The notes under the pieces were generated by a model. It ran no database searches, was not told where the DNA came from, and saw only the letters and a program-made list of their open reading frames with translations. Position numbers and translations under genes: made by a program. A DNA stretch of 22,462 bases from Salinisphaera sp. UBA6602 (GTDB taxonomy: Bacteria; Pseudomonadota; Gammaproteobacteria; Nevskiales; Salinisphaeraceae), in contig DJIE01000092.1 in assembly GCA_002433465.1 (NCBI GenBank), positions 16,717 through 39,178 on the forward strand. Reading direction: 5' to 3'. Each line of letters starts with the position of its first letter. Position 1 is the first letter of the stretch. Shown in pieces: positions 1 to 7,419 of the stretch.

Positions 1-84
1 GCGCGCCCTTATTCTCCGGCACCTCGGACAGCCGCAGGGCAAGCGCGTAGCGCTAGCCGCGGGTATGCGGCAGGCCTTGGCCGT

Positions 85-140
85 GTTATCAACACGCCCG
101 GAAATAAATCGTCAGCAGCTGATTTTTCCGGGTTGATAAC
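85..140. repeat. Palindromic element, copy 1
   Basis: The outer arms GTTATCAAC (85-93) and GTTGATAAC (132-140) are exact reverse complements. Inner arms CCCGGAAA (97-104) and TTTCCGGG (125-132) continue the symmetry, and the centre TCAGCAGCTGA is itself nearly palindromic. Its right arm shares the pattern AGCTG, T-run, CCGG, TT, ATAACG with copy 2. There is no U-tract after the stem, so it is not a standard terminator. A REP/MITE-like repeat or a protein-binding site are both possible. Confidence 0.6.
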
Positions 141-230
141 GCGCGTATGCGAACACACCTGCGCCACGGCCGAGGGTTGTGAAACCATGGGAAGAAACGG
201 CCGGCACGTCCCGGCGTTTATTTTGCGAAG

Positions 231-280
231 GCGTGAAAACGGCTGACGCCGTTAGCTGTTTTCGTGCCGGATTAATAACG
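231..280. repeat. Palindromic element, copy 2 (diverged)
   Basis: The arms GAAAACGGCTGACG (235-248) and CGTTAGCTGTTTTC (250-263) are reverse complements with two mismatches, and wobble pairs extend the stem to about 231-267. The sequence after the stem (CCGGATTAATAACG, 267-280) matches the right end of copy 1 at most positions, suggesting common origin. CCGGCACG at 201-208 can also pair with CGTGCCGG at 263-270. It lies about 95 bp before the transporter start and could act on its leader RNA. Confidence 0.5.
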
Positions 281-374
281 GCGACGTGGGCGACTCCCTG
301 GATTACACTCAAAGGGCGTGGCGCTTGCCGCGCCCGATTCATGCGGCATGTAGTGCCGCAAAGAGAGGCGGCAG

Positions 375-1199
375 GTGGTACTTCTACTGGGTATTGCGGC
401 AGGGCTGGCATACGGTTTGACCGCGTTCGCGGGCGCGTTTCTTGCGGTGCCTTTGCTCGTGCTGTTCGCCGACGTCGATTATCATCGGGCGCTGCCGATC
501 GCGCTCTTCGCGCTGGGTATCTGTGCCGCCATCGCTGCGGGTGACGCGGTACGGGCGCGCCAGTGCGACGTCCAGCTCAGCGCCTGGCTGATGGCCGGCT
601 CTTTACCGACGATGCTCATTCTCGGGGCGTTGGCACAGCGGCTTTCGGAGCCTGTGCTCGGGACGATTTTTCTGATTGCGTCGCTCGTGTTCGGCCCGTT
701 GCTTTTGTTGACCCTGCGTGCCTATGCAAACCGCATGGCGCCGCCCCCGGCTGCGTTGCTGGACGCACCGCGCCGAAGCTTTACCGACGCCACCACGGTG
801 GTCCACCGCAGTACTGCCGATAAGGTCGGCGTGCTGTTCGCCGGCGCCGGCTGCGGCGCGCTGGCCGCCCTGGCGGCGGCACCCGGCGCGCTGCTGGGGT
901 GGCGCATTCTGGAACGCCGCCTAGCGGGCCAGCCGCATCTTTCGGTCGGCACGCTGGCGCTGGCCAGCGCCGTGCTTGCCACCCTGGCCGCCGGCTGGCA
1001 GTTCCTGTTCGTTGCCGATGTGCCGGGCTACACCGCCGGCCTTTATGTGCTGGGTACCACTGCCGGCATGGGCATCGCGCGGCGCGCGCATAAATGGCTG
1101 CCGCAGGCGCTGACCCATCGCGCGCTGGGTTGCCTGGTTGTGATCGCCGCACTGGCGCTCTGGGTGGTGGTCGTACGCGGCGCGACGGCTTCGACATGA
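375..1199 (+). CDS. TSUP-family (TauE/SafE-like) membrane transporter
   Basis: A 274-residue, strongly hydrophobic protein with roughly eight predicted membrane segments in two halves. A Gly/Ala-rich first helix (LLGIAAGLAYGLTAFAGAFL) is echoed at the start of the second half (around residues 150-170) after a hydrophilic loop at about 120-148. This two-fold layout is typical of the TSUP (DUF81) family, whose members export sulfite, sulfoacetate or other small sulfur or organic anions across the inner membrane. The substrate cannot be read from the sequence. The start is GTG at 375, chosen because an AGAGAGG ribosome-binding site lies just upstream and the hydrophobic helix begins at once. The stop overlaps the next gene's start (ATGA), so the two are probably co-translated. 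Family assignment is by overall pattern, not a diagnostic motif. Confidence 0.65.
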   Translation: MVLLLGIAAGLAYGLTAFAGAFLAVPLLVLFADVDYHRALPIALFALGICAAIAAGDAVRARQCDVQLSAWLMAGSLPTMLILGALAQRLSEPVLGTIFLIASLVFGPLLLLTLRAYANRMAPPPAALLDAPRRSFTDATTVVHRSTADKVGVLFAGAGCGALAALAAAPGALLGWRILERRLAGQPHLSVGTLALASAVLATLAAGWQFLFVADVPGYTAGLYVLGTTAGMGIARRAHKWLPQALTHRALGCLVVIAALALWVVVVRGATAST

Positions 1200-2302
1200 A
1201 GTCGCTGGTGCTCGTGGGCGCCGGCCATGCGCATATGGGCCTGTTGTTGCAGGCCGATCGCTTGCACAAGGCGGGTTTCGAAATCACGCTGATCGACCCG
1301 GGCAGCTTCTGGTATGGCGGCGCCACGACCCGAGTTGCGGCCGGCCAGCTGTCACGGGCGGCGCTCAAGTTGCCGCTGCGCGGTTTCTGTCGTGAGCGCG
1401 CGGTGCGTTATCGCGCCGATCGTGCCCTGGGTGTGGATACGCGCCACCGTCGGCTGTGGCTTGCCAGCGGCGACATGCTGTCGTTCGACACCTTGTCGCT
1501 GGATGTCGGGCTGGAATGCGCGCTGCCGGTGGCAGCCGGCAGCCATGCGCCGCCAATGCTCTGGTCCGCGGTCGATATGAGCGCCTTGCTCCAGCTGGCG
1601 GACACGCTCGCCCACGAAGGTCGGGGTGGCGTGCGCCGGCGCGTGGCGGTTGTCGGTGACGGGCCACGCGCGCTTGAAGTGATCGCCGGGCTTGGCCGTC
1701 ATGCAGCGGCATCGTCGCTGTTAATTAGCTGGTATGTACCCGAAACACGTCTGCTGGCCGACGCGCCCCTTGGGCTGGAGCGCCGCCTGCGGCGACGGTT
1801 GATCGAAAACGGCGTCGAAATCGTGGCGCAGACCTCGATCGTGGAAAAAGTCGACGGTGCGATCTGCAGTGATGACGGACGTCGTTTTACCGCCGATCAC
1901 GTGGTGATGGCCAGCCCCGCGCCCGCGGCCCGTTTCGTGCATGCCGGGCGCCTGCCGGCACAGTCTGAAGGGCTGTACGTGACTCGCCGGCTGCAGTCGC
2001 CGGCCGATGCGCGGGTCTATGCCGCCGGCGGCTGTGCCAGCGTGCTCGGAGCCGCGGGGGCTTACATGGACAGCGACCGTCAGGCTCGGGTTCTGGCGCA
2101 TAACATCGAAGCAGGGGCGCGCCGCCGGCCGTTCAAGAGCGTAAGTGCGCGGGGCGGGGCGACCACGGTCGATTTGGGCGATGGTTCGGCCGCCACCTGG
2201 CATGGGCGGCTATGGTGGCAGGGCCGTATGCCGGCACGAGGGCGAGCGCGGGCGCAGGCCCAATGGCTGGCGCTGGTCGAACGCTACGCGCCGGGTCGTT
2301 GA
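1196..2302 (+). CDS. FAD/NAD-binding oxidoreductase (NDH-2/SelD-associated type)
   Basis: A 368-residue protein with two dinucleotide-binding folds. An N-terminal FAD site, VLVGAGHAHMGLL (residues 5-17), carries the GxGxxH variant seen in the pyridine-nucleotide oxidoreductases that are fused to, or sit beside, selenide-water dikinase. A central NAD(P)H site, VVGDGPRALEVI, follows the GxGxxxxE pattern. Near the C-terminus the usual AAGD element that contacts FAD ribityl reads AAGGCA (residues 276-281), so the conserved Asp is Gly. No CxxC redox disulfide is visible. The start is ATG 1196, overlapping the transporter stop; an upstream in-frame ATG at 1094 lies inside the transporter gene and is rejected. 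The likely role is NAD(P)H- or quinone-linked electron transfer, possibly coupled to the substrate of the transporter. The true substrate is unknown. Confidence 0.7.
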   Translation: MKSLVLVGAGHAHMGLLLQADRLHKAGFEITLIDPGSFWYGGATTRVAAGQLSRAALKLPLRGFCRERAVRYRADRALGVDTRHRRLWLASGDMLSFDTLSLDVGLECALPVAAGSHAPPMLWSAVDMSALLQLADTLAHEGRGGVRRRVAVVGDGPRALEVIAGLGRHAAASSLLISWYVPETRLLADAPLGLERRLRRRLIENGVEIVAQTSIVEKVDGAICSDDGRRFTADHVVMASPAPAARFVHAGRLPAQSEGLYVTRRLQSPADARVYAAGGCASVLGAAGAYMDSDRQARVLAHNIEAGARRRPFKSVSARGGATTVDLGDGSAATWHGRLWWQGRMPARGRARAQAQWLALVERYAPGR

Positions 2303-2340
2303 ACCAGCACGCCTAGCGGGGCCACACCTTAGCGCCCATG

Positions 2341-2374
2341 AAAAAGGCGGCGCATCGTTGGATGCGCCGCCTTC
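2341..2374 (-). terminator. Rho-independent terminator of the catalase unit
   Basis: The stem AAGGCGGCGCATC (2344-2356) pairs perfectly with GATGCGCCGCCTT (2361-2373) around a 4-nt loop. On the minus strand it is followed by a run of T (complement of the A-run 2341-2345), so it ends minus-strand catalase transcripts. On the plus strand the tail is poor (CTTCGTTG), so it may only weakly stop the oxidoreductase transcript. Confidence 0.85.
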
Positions 2375-2404
2375 GTTGTGGCCGTCGCTGTTACGACGGG
2401 TCGA

Positions 2405-3871
2405 TCAGGCCGACTTCAGGTTTTCCCGAACCGCTTTTTCGATGCGCTCGCCGATGTTGGCATCGACGTTACGCCAGTACTCGAACGCACGCTCGAGCAC
2501 GTCTTCGCCCACGCCGTCGGAGAGATGGCCGGCGGCGTTGTGGACCAGGCGTTCACGTTCTTCGTCGTTCATCACCTTGTTGACGAGATCGTTGGCCTGG
2601 TTGAAGTCGCCGTCATCCTTGCGCAGCGTGTAGGCCGCGCGAACCATGGCGCCGTCGGCTTCCCAGACGTTGTTCGCCGGGTAGGCGTTCGGGTTGGCAT
2701 GGGCACCGCCCTTGGTGTTGGGCACGTAGACCGGATCGCTCACGTTGCGCATGCGCATGGCGCCGCCCTTGGTGTAGCTGTTGACCGGCGATTTCGGCTC
2801 GTTGACCGGAATCTGCTTGTAGTTCACGCCCAAACGAGCCCGGTGTGCATCGGCATAGGAGATGGTCCGGGCCAGCAGCATCTTGTCGGGCGAGACACCG
2901 GTGCCGGGCACCATGTTGTTGGGCTCGAATGCTGCCTGTTCGATTTCGGTATGGAAATCGGTCGGGTTGCAGTCGAGCTTCATGCGGCCGACCGTATGCA
3001 GCGGGTAGTCCTCGTGCGGCCAGACCTTGGTCAGGTCGAACGGGTTGATGCGATAGGTCTTGGCATCTTCATAGGGCATGATCTGAACCTGCAGGGTCCA
3101 GGTCGGGTATTCGCCGCGTTCGATCGCCTCGAACAGGTCGCGACGATGATAGTCGGCGTCCGAGCCGGCCATCTGATCGGCCTGTTCCTGGGTCAGGCAT
3201 TTGATGCCCTGGTCGGTCTTGAAGTGATACTTCACCCAGAAGCGCTCGCCGGCGTCGTTGACCCACATGTAGGTATGGCTGGAATAGCCGTTCATGTGGC
3301 GCCAGGTGGCGGGCACGCCGCGATCACCCATCAGCCAGGTGACCTGATGCGCGGATTCCGGCGACTGGGTCCAGAAGTCCCACTGCATGTCGTGGTCGCG
3401 CAGGCCGTTGTCGGCACGGCGCTTCTGCGAGTGGATGAAGTGCTGGAACTTCATCGGGTCGCGCACGAAGAACACGGGGGTGTTGTTGCCCACCATGTCG
3501 AAGTTGCCTTCGTCGGTATAGAACTTCAGCGCGAAGCCACGCGGATCACGCCAGGTGTCCGGGCTGCCGGATTCGCCGGCCACCGTCGAAAAGCGGGCAA
3601 CCATCGGGGTGGTCGCGCCTTTCTGCAGGAACTTGGCCTTGGTGTACTTGGAGACGTCCTCGGTGACTTCGAACTGTCCGAAGGCGCCGCCGCCTTTTGC
3701 ATGCGGCTGGCGGTCCGGAATCATCTCCCGGTTGAAGGCCGCCATCTGTTCCATCAGGAAATGATCGTGCATGACGATCGGGCCGTCAGCGCCAACCGTC
3801 AGCGAATGCTCATCGCTCGGATACGGTTCGCCGCCGGCGGTGGTATGCGTTTTGTTTATTTCGTCCGTCAA
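2405..3871 (-). CDS. katA: Monofunctional haem catalase (clade 3, KatA-type)
   Basis: Decomposes hydrogen peroxide to water and oxygen in the cytoplasm. All hallmarks of small-subunit haem catalases are present. They include distal His57 in [15 protein letters not shown], the distal Asn in VGNNTPVFF (residues 127-135), the [15 protein letters not shown] stretch, and proximal haem ligand Tyr339 in [12 protein letters not shown]. At 488 residues it matches the usual 480-500 of clade 3, with no C-terminal flavodoxin-like domain. I place the start at TTG 3871 because AGGAGGG lies seven bases upstream; a TTG nine codons further upstream has no such site and would place the Shine-Dalgarno inside the gene. 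It follows the Fur-type regulator by 48 nt on the same strand, implying co-transcription and peroxide- or iron-dependent control. Family identity is very secure. Confidence 0.97.
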   Translation of the reverse strand: MTDEINKTHTTAGGEPYPSDEHSLTVGADGPIVMHDHFLMEQMAAFNREMIPDRQPHAKGGGAFGQFEVTEDVSKYTKAKFLQKGATTPMVARFSTVAGESGSPDTWRDPRGFALKFYTDEGNFDMVGNNTPVFFVRDPMKFQHFIHSQKRRADNGLRDHDMQWDFWTQSPESAHQVTWLMGDRGVPATWRHMNGYSSHTYMWVNDAGERFWVKYHFKTDQGIKCLTQEQADQMAGSDADYHRRDLFEAIERGEYPTWTLQVQIMPYEDAKTYRINPFDLTKVWPHEDYPLHTVGRMKLDCNPTDFHTEIEQAAFEPNNMVPGTGVSPDKMLLARTISYADAHRARLGVNYKQIPVNEPKSPVNSYTKGGAMRMRNVSDPVYVPNTKGGAHANPNAYPANNVWEADGAMVRAAYTLRKDDGDFNQANDLVNKVMNDEERERLVHNAAGHLSDGVGEDVLERAFEYWRNVDANIGERIEKAVRENLKSA

Positions 3872-3878
3872 GGTTTTA

Positions 3879-3885
3879 CCCTCCT
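3879..3885 (-). promoter_or_regulatory. Strong Shine-Dalgarno deciding the katA TTG start
   Basis: On the minus strand AGGAGGG is followed by seven bases and then TTG at 3871-3869. This near-perfect site and spacing make the TTG the likely initiator despite being a rare start codon. Strong RBS plus weak start is a common way of setting yield. Confidence 0.75.
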
Positions 3886-3898
3886 GGTGGTGGTTCAA

Positions 3899-3914
3899 GC
3901 GGCCCCTGGGCCGC
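3899..3914 (-). other. Intercistronic GC hairpin between regulator and katA
   Basis: GCGGCC (3899-3904) and GGCCGC (3909-3914) form a perfect 6-bp stem with a 4-nt loop, extendable by one pair. It lies in the 48-nt gap between the regulator stop and the katA ribosome-binding site and has no following U-run. It may be an RNA processing or stabilising structure rather than a terminator. Confidence 0.5.
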
Positions 3915-3919
3915 AGGTC

Positions 3920-4381
3920 TTATTGTCTCGAGTGATCATCCTCGGGGGCGTTGGTGGCCGCCGTACGGCATGCGCCACAAATACCCCAGTACATAACTTC
4001 GGCTTCGTCGACTTCGAAACCGTGATCGTGATCGGGGTTCAGGCAAGGCCGGGCGCCCACCGCACAGTCCACATCCTCGATACGGCCGCAGCGTCGACAA
4101 ACCAGATGATGATGGTTGTCGCCGGTGCGCCGCTCGAACCGGGCTGGATGCCCGGCCGGTTTGATCTGCTGGACCAGATCGGCTTCCAGGCAGGCCTTGA
4201 GGACGTCGTAGACGGCCTGTTTCGAAATTGAGCCTAGCCGTTGGCGGATACCGTCATGTACATGCTCGACCGTGGCGTGCGGATTGTCCGCCAGCCATTC
4301 GAGCACGGCATGACGCGCCGCGGTGACCCGCATTCCGCGGGCACGCAGCTGGTTGGCTATAGGTGTCACTTCTCGACTCAT
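3920..4381 (-). CDS. Fur/PerR-family metalloregulator of the catalase unit
   Basis: A 153-residue DNA-binding repressor of the ferric-uptake-regulator superfamily. The N-terminal winged helix (about residues 5-83) is followed by the metal-binding dimerisation half. The latter shows a His-rich segment DNHHHLVCRRCGRIEDVDC and a second CxxC (CGAC, 135-138). C95, C98, C135 and C138 form the four-cysteine structural zinc site. H90-H92, H118 and H120 are candidates for the sensing metal. The residue aligning near the PerR sensory Asp is Arg with Glu beside it, so Fe(II)-based peroxide sensing as in PerR cannot be asserted; an iron-sensing or FurA-like role is equally possible. The gene lies 48 nt upstream of katA on the same strand, as in furA-katG arrangements. 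The start is ATG 4381. Confidence 0.9.
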   Translation of the reverse strand: MSREVTPIANQLRARGMRVTAARHAVLEWLADNPHATVEHVHDGIRQRLGSISKQAVYDVLKACLEADLVQQIKPAGHPARFERRTGDNHHHLVCRRCGRIEDVDCAVGARPCLNPDHDHGFEVDEAEVMYWGICGACRTAATNAPEDDHSRQ

Positions 4382-4401
4382 GGCAACCGCATGCTCACCG
4401 A

Positions 4402-4424
4402 TAAACTTTAATGAGTCAAGTTTA
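4402..4424. promoter_or_regulatory. Palindromic operator candidate (Fur/PerR-type box)
   Basis: TAAACTT (4402-4408) and AAGTTTA (4418-4424) are perfect inverted repeats separated by nine bases, and further symmetric positions in the spacer give 18 of 23 matches. The AT-rich 23-bp palindrome sits 21-43 bp upstream of the regulator start, where Fur-family autoregulatory boxes usually lie. On the minus strand TTGACT, a good -35 hexamer, is embedded in it, so binding would occlude polymerase. The assignment to this regulator is inference from position and symmetry. Confidence 0.6.
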
Positions 4425-4572
4425 CGATGCCATACAGTAAAGGCGTCGCGGCTCGAGCCAGCCGGTGTCGTTTCAGCCGGGTCGTATCGCGTACTGTAAC
4501 TGCGAGTTTGGCTTTGCGATCCGCGTGAACTTGGCCGACACTATGTCGCTGCCCAGCCTTTCATGCAGCGCC

Positions 4573-6399
4573 ATGTCGATCCGCCGCCTCGATGACCAGT
4601 TGATCAGCCAGATCGCCGCCGGCGAGGTGGTCGAGCGCCCGGCATCGATCGTCAAGGAGCTCATGGAGAACAGCCTCGATGCGGGGGCGGGCTGGATTCA
4701 TGTGACCATCGAACACGGCGGACTGCGCCGGATCGTGGTGGCCGACGATGGCATGGGTATCGAATGCGACGACCTGGCGCTGGCCGTCGCCCGTCATGCC
4801 ACCAGCAAGATCGACAGCCTCGATGCGCTCGAGTCGGTGGCAAGCCTCGGTTTTCGCGGCGAGGCGCTGGCGAGTATTGCGTCGGTTTCGCAGCTCACGC
4901 TGACATCCCGAACAGCCGATGCCGACCGTGCCTATGCGATCAGTCCGGCCAGCGGCGATACCCCGCGCCCGGCGGCGCTCGACCGCGGCACGCGTGTAGA
5001 AGTACGCGAACTGTTCGCGCGTATCCCGGCACGGCGCAAGTTCCTGCGCGCGCCGGCGACGGAGTTCGCCCATATCCGCAAGGCCTTCAATCAGCTCGCA
5101 CTGTCGCGTTTCGATATCGGTTTCGTGCTGCATCACGACGGCACCGAGGTCGCGCGTATCGCGCCGGCCCACGATGCCGATGCCATGCAGCAGCGCGTGG
5201 ATACTTTGATTGGCGGCGCCTTCGGCGACCATGCCGTAGCCGTCGACGAGCAGGCTGCCGGCATGCGGCTGTGCGGCTGGATCGCCACCCCCGGCTTCTC
5301 GCGCGGGCAGGCCGATCGTCAGTACAGCTACGTCAACCATCGCCCGATTCGCGATAAGGTATTCAACCACGGCGTGCGCCTGGCCTATCGCGACCTGCTG
5401 CACAACCAGCGCCATCCGGCCTATGTGCTCTACCTCATGCTTGATCCGCGGCAGGTGGACGTGAACGCGCATCCGGCCAAGGCCGAGGTGCGCTTCCGCG
5501 AATCACGGCTGGTGCACGATTTCGTTTTTCGCAGCGTGGGTCGCGCCCTGGCCGCGGTCGAGGCAAAGCCGCATGCCGCACGCGAGGTAGAGCTGCCGGT
5601 CAGCGCGGCTGCGCCGGCCGCCGGGCAGACGCCGTCATCCGCGCCGGTGCCGCTCCAGCACAGCTTTGATACGCGCCCGCACACGCAGGGCTCTGCGGGC
5701 GTGGCCCAGAGCCGCGCCGCCTATGCGTTCCAGATGCCCACGGCGCCGCCGACACCGGCATCCGCGCCGGCCGAATCGGTGCCGGCGCGCGCCCAGGCGC
5801 ACAACGAGGCCATACCGCCGCTGGGCTATGCGCTGGCCCAGTTGCACGATATTTATATTCTGGCGCAGAACCGCGAAGGGCTGGTGCTCGTCGATATGCA
5901 TGCCGCGCACGAACGGGTTCTCTACGAGCAGCTCAAGCAGGAGTACTCGGCCGGGCGAATACAGTCCAAGTCGCTGCTCGTGCCGGAGACGCTGTCGATA
6001 TCCGAACAGGAAGCGGCGGCGATCGAAACCCATGCCGAAGCGCTGGCGGCAGTGGGCCTGGAAATCACCCGCGCCGGGCCCACCAGCGGACTGCTGCGGG
6101 CAGTGCCGGCACTGCTGGCCAATGAAGACTACGTAGCCCTGGCCTACGACATGGTCGGCGAGCTGGGCGAAGGGCTGCGCGGGCCCCAGGGGGTGCGTGA
6201 TCGCATCGACGATGTGCTGGCGGATATGGGCTGCAAGGCCGCGGTCAAGGCGGGGCGCCGTCTCACGCTCGACGAGATGAACGCGCTGTTGCGGGATATG
6301 GAGCACACCGACCGTGCCGGGCACTGCAATCACGGTCGGCCCAGCTGGGTCCAGGTCGATATGGCCGGTCTCGATCGGCTGTTCATGCGCGGCAAGTGA
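4573..6399 (+). CDS. mutL: DNA mismatch repair protein MutL (endonuclease-type)
   Basis: Links MutS mismatch recognition to strand removal. The N-terminal GHKL ATPase (about 1-330) keeps IAAGEVVERP, catalytic E29, N33 in NSLDAGA, DDGMGI (58-63) and GFRGEAL (93-99). A Pro/Ala-rich linker (about 345-415) leads to the C-terminal dimerisation domain. There the metal-dependent nicking motif DMHAAHERVLYE (from D441) fits DxHA(X)2E(X)4E, backed by GCKAA and CNHGRP near the end. This is the MutL type of organisms lacking MutH. The stretch matching the QPLLIP-like clamp contact reads KSLLVP, lacking its Gln. The start is ATG 4573 from alignment to MutL N-termini (numbering equals E. coli). Upstream in-frame starts at 4465 and 4543 would add non-homologous residues. 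The stop is 2 nt before miaA. Confidence 0.97.
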   Translation: MSIRRLDDQLISQIAAGEVVERPASIVKELMENSLDAGAGWIHVTIEHGGLRRIVVADDGMGIECDDLALAVARHATSKIDSLDALESVASLGFRGEALASIASVSQLTLTSRTADADRAYAISPASGDTPRPAALDRGTRVEVRELFARIPARRKFLRAPATEFAHIRKAFNQLALSRFDIGFVLHHDGTEVARIAPAHDADAMQQRVDTLIGGAFGDHAVAVDEQAAGMRLCGWIATPGFSRGQADRQYSYVNHRPIRDKVFNHGVRLAYRDLLHNQRHPAYVLYLMLDPRQVDVNAHPAKAEVRFRESRLVHDFVFRSVGRALAAVEAKPHAAREVELPVSAAAPAAGQTPSSAPVPLQHSFDTRPHTQGSAGVAQSRAAYAFQMPTAPPTPASAPAESVPARAQAHNEAIPPLGYALAQLHDIYILAQNREGLVLVDMHAAHERVLYEQLKQEYSAGRIQSKSLLVPETLSISEQEAAAIETHAEALAAVGLEITRAGPTSGLLRAVPALLANEDYVALAYDMVGELGEGLRGPQGVRDRIDDVLADMGCKAAVKAGRRLTLDEMNALLRDMEHTDRAGHCNHGRPSWVQVDMAGLDRLFMRGK

Positions 6400-6401
6400 C
6401 G

Positions 6402-7370
6402 ATGAGCGCGCGCAAACCGGGCGTGGTCTTTCTACTCGGGCCCACCGCATCCGGCAAGACCGGCCTGGCCGTGGAACTGGTCGAGCGACTCGACGCCGAG
6501 ATCGTCTCGGTGGACTCGGCGATGGTCTATTGCGGCATGGATATTGGCACGGCCAAGCCGGACGCCGAGACGCTCGCGCGGGCGCCGCATGCGCTCATCG
6601 ATATTCGTGATCCGGCGCAGCCGTATTCCGCGGCCGATTTTCGTGCCGATGCGATCGCCGAGATCGAGCGCATCCATGCCGCCGGCCGCCTGCCGCTGCT
6701 CACCGGCGGCACCTCGCTATATTTTCGCGCACTGGAAGACGGGCTCAGCGATATGCCGTCTCGGGATGAGGCCCTGCGCGCGCGGCTGACCGCCGAGGCC
6801 GAGCGTGATGGCTGGCACGCACTGCACGAACGTCTGCAGGCCATCGACCCGGACAGCGGCCGGCGTATTCATCGCAATGATGCCCAGCGTATCCAGCGCG
6901 CATTGGAAATTCATGAGCTCACCGGTCTGGCGCCGAGCGTGCTGCACGCCCGCGACCGAGATCGCCGGAACGCCAGCGCATTGCCGTGGTCTATCTGCAA
7001 GATCGCGGTCGCGCCGGCCCGACGCCAGACCCTGCACGAACGTATCGCGCAGCGGTTTCGCTCGATGTTGGCACAGGGATTGTATGCCGAGGTTGAAAAG
7101 CTGTACGCCCGGCCCGATCTAAGCCTCGAATTGCCGTCCATGCGGGCGGTGGGTTATCGCCAGCTCTGGCAGGTGATGGACGGCGACATGACGCTTGACG
7201 AAGGTATCGAGAAAGCCGTGTTTGCATCCCGTCAACTGGCCAAGCGGCAATTGACCTGGCTGCGCTCGCTGGACGACGTGAATTGGCTGGATAGCGAAGA
7301 AAAAAATATTGAAAATCAGGCGCTAACAAAAATCAAGAACGCCCGGCTTCGGACCGGCGCCGTGCTATAG
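6402..7370 (+). CDS. miaA: tRNA dimethylallyltransferase MiaA
   Basis: Transfers the dimethylallyl group from DMAPP to A37 of tRNAs reading UNN codons, the first step to i6A/ms2i6A. The 322-residue protein has the P-loop GPTASGKT (13-20), the DSAMVY tRNA/substrate element with catalytic-type D38, [18 protein letters not shown] and the tRNA-binding [16 protein letters not shown] block. The usual family length is 300-320. The start is ATG 6402, two bases after the mutL stop; a GTG at 6396 overlapping that stop is the alternative. The last 70 bp are unusually A-rich for this genome, and the stop TAG lies inside the probable hfq -10 box, so the 3' end doubles as promoter DNA. The mutL-miaA-hfq-hflX order is classic for gammaproteobacteria. 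Confidence 0.97.
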   Translation: MSARKPGVVFLLGPTASGKTGLAVELVERLDAEIVSVDSAMVYCGMDIGTAKPDAETLARAPHALIDIRDPAQPYSAADFRADAIAEIERIHAAGRLPLLTGGTSLYFRALEDGLSDMPSRDEALRARLTAEAERDGWHALHERLQAIDPDSGRRIHRNDAQRIQRALEIHELTGLAPSVLHARDRDRRNASALPWSICKIAVAPARRQTLHERIAQRFRSMLAQGLYAEVEKLYARPDLSLELPSMRAVGYRQLWQVMDGDMTLDEGIEKAVFASRQLAKRQLTWLRSLDDVNWLDSEEKNIENQALTKIKNARLRTGAVL

Positions 7371-7371
7371 T
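7366..7371 (+). promoter_or_regulatory. Probable -10 box of an hfq promoter
   Basis: TATAGT (7366-7371) preceded by TG at the extended -10 position (TGCTATAGT) lies about 50 bp before the hfq start. It overlaps the miaA stop codon. No good -35 hexamer at 16-18 bp is visible, which fits an extended -10 promoter. A start here would give a short leader with a CAACAAAAAA tract. Confidence 0.4.
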
Positions 7372-7419
7372 CAAGCAACAAAAAATTTTATACCCCCGCA
7401 CTTTTCGGAGTCTGAACCC

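Larger units (their letters stand above)
1..374. other. Left-edge region without a convincing gene
   Basis: No reading frame here looks like a recognisable protein. A plus-strand frame is open from the window edge to a stop at 134-136, and its first half has GC-rich third positions. It could be the last codons of an upstream gene, but the second half has AT-rich codons and runs into a palindrome. The region is more AT-rich in patches than the genes around it and is dominated by two hairpin-forming segments, listed separately. No convincing sigma-70 promoter for the downstream transporter was found. Confidence 0.4.

Noticed and set aside
2..136. Open plus-strand frame at the left edge, possibly a gene 3' end
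   Set aside because: The first half could be coding, but there is no recognisable family, another frame also looks plausible (stop at 48-50), and the frame ends inside a palindrome. The evidence is too weak to call.
84..140. DnaA-box-like TTATCAACA and its mirror, suggesting an origin
   Set aside because: Each site differs from the TTATNCACA consensus, only two occur, both are parts of one palindrome, and no AT-rich unwinding element or dnaA/gidA context is present.
2378..4231. 617-codon plus-strand frame opposite katA and the regulator
   Set aside because: Antisense shadow of the high-GC katA and fur-type genes. Both have unmistakable family motifs on the minus strand, and the plus-strand translation shows no domain.
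4433..4498. TACAGTA and TACTGTA inverted pair before mutL as a LexA-type operator
   Set aside because: The arms are about 50 bp apart and do not form a CTGT-N8-ACAG box; likely chance.
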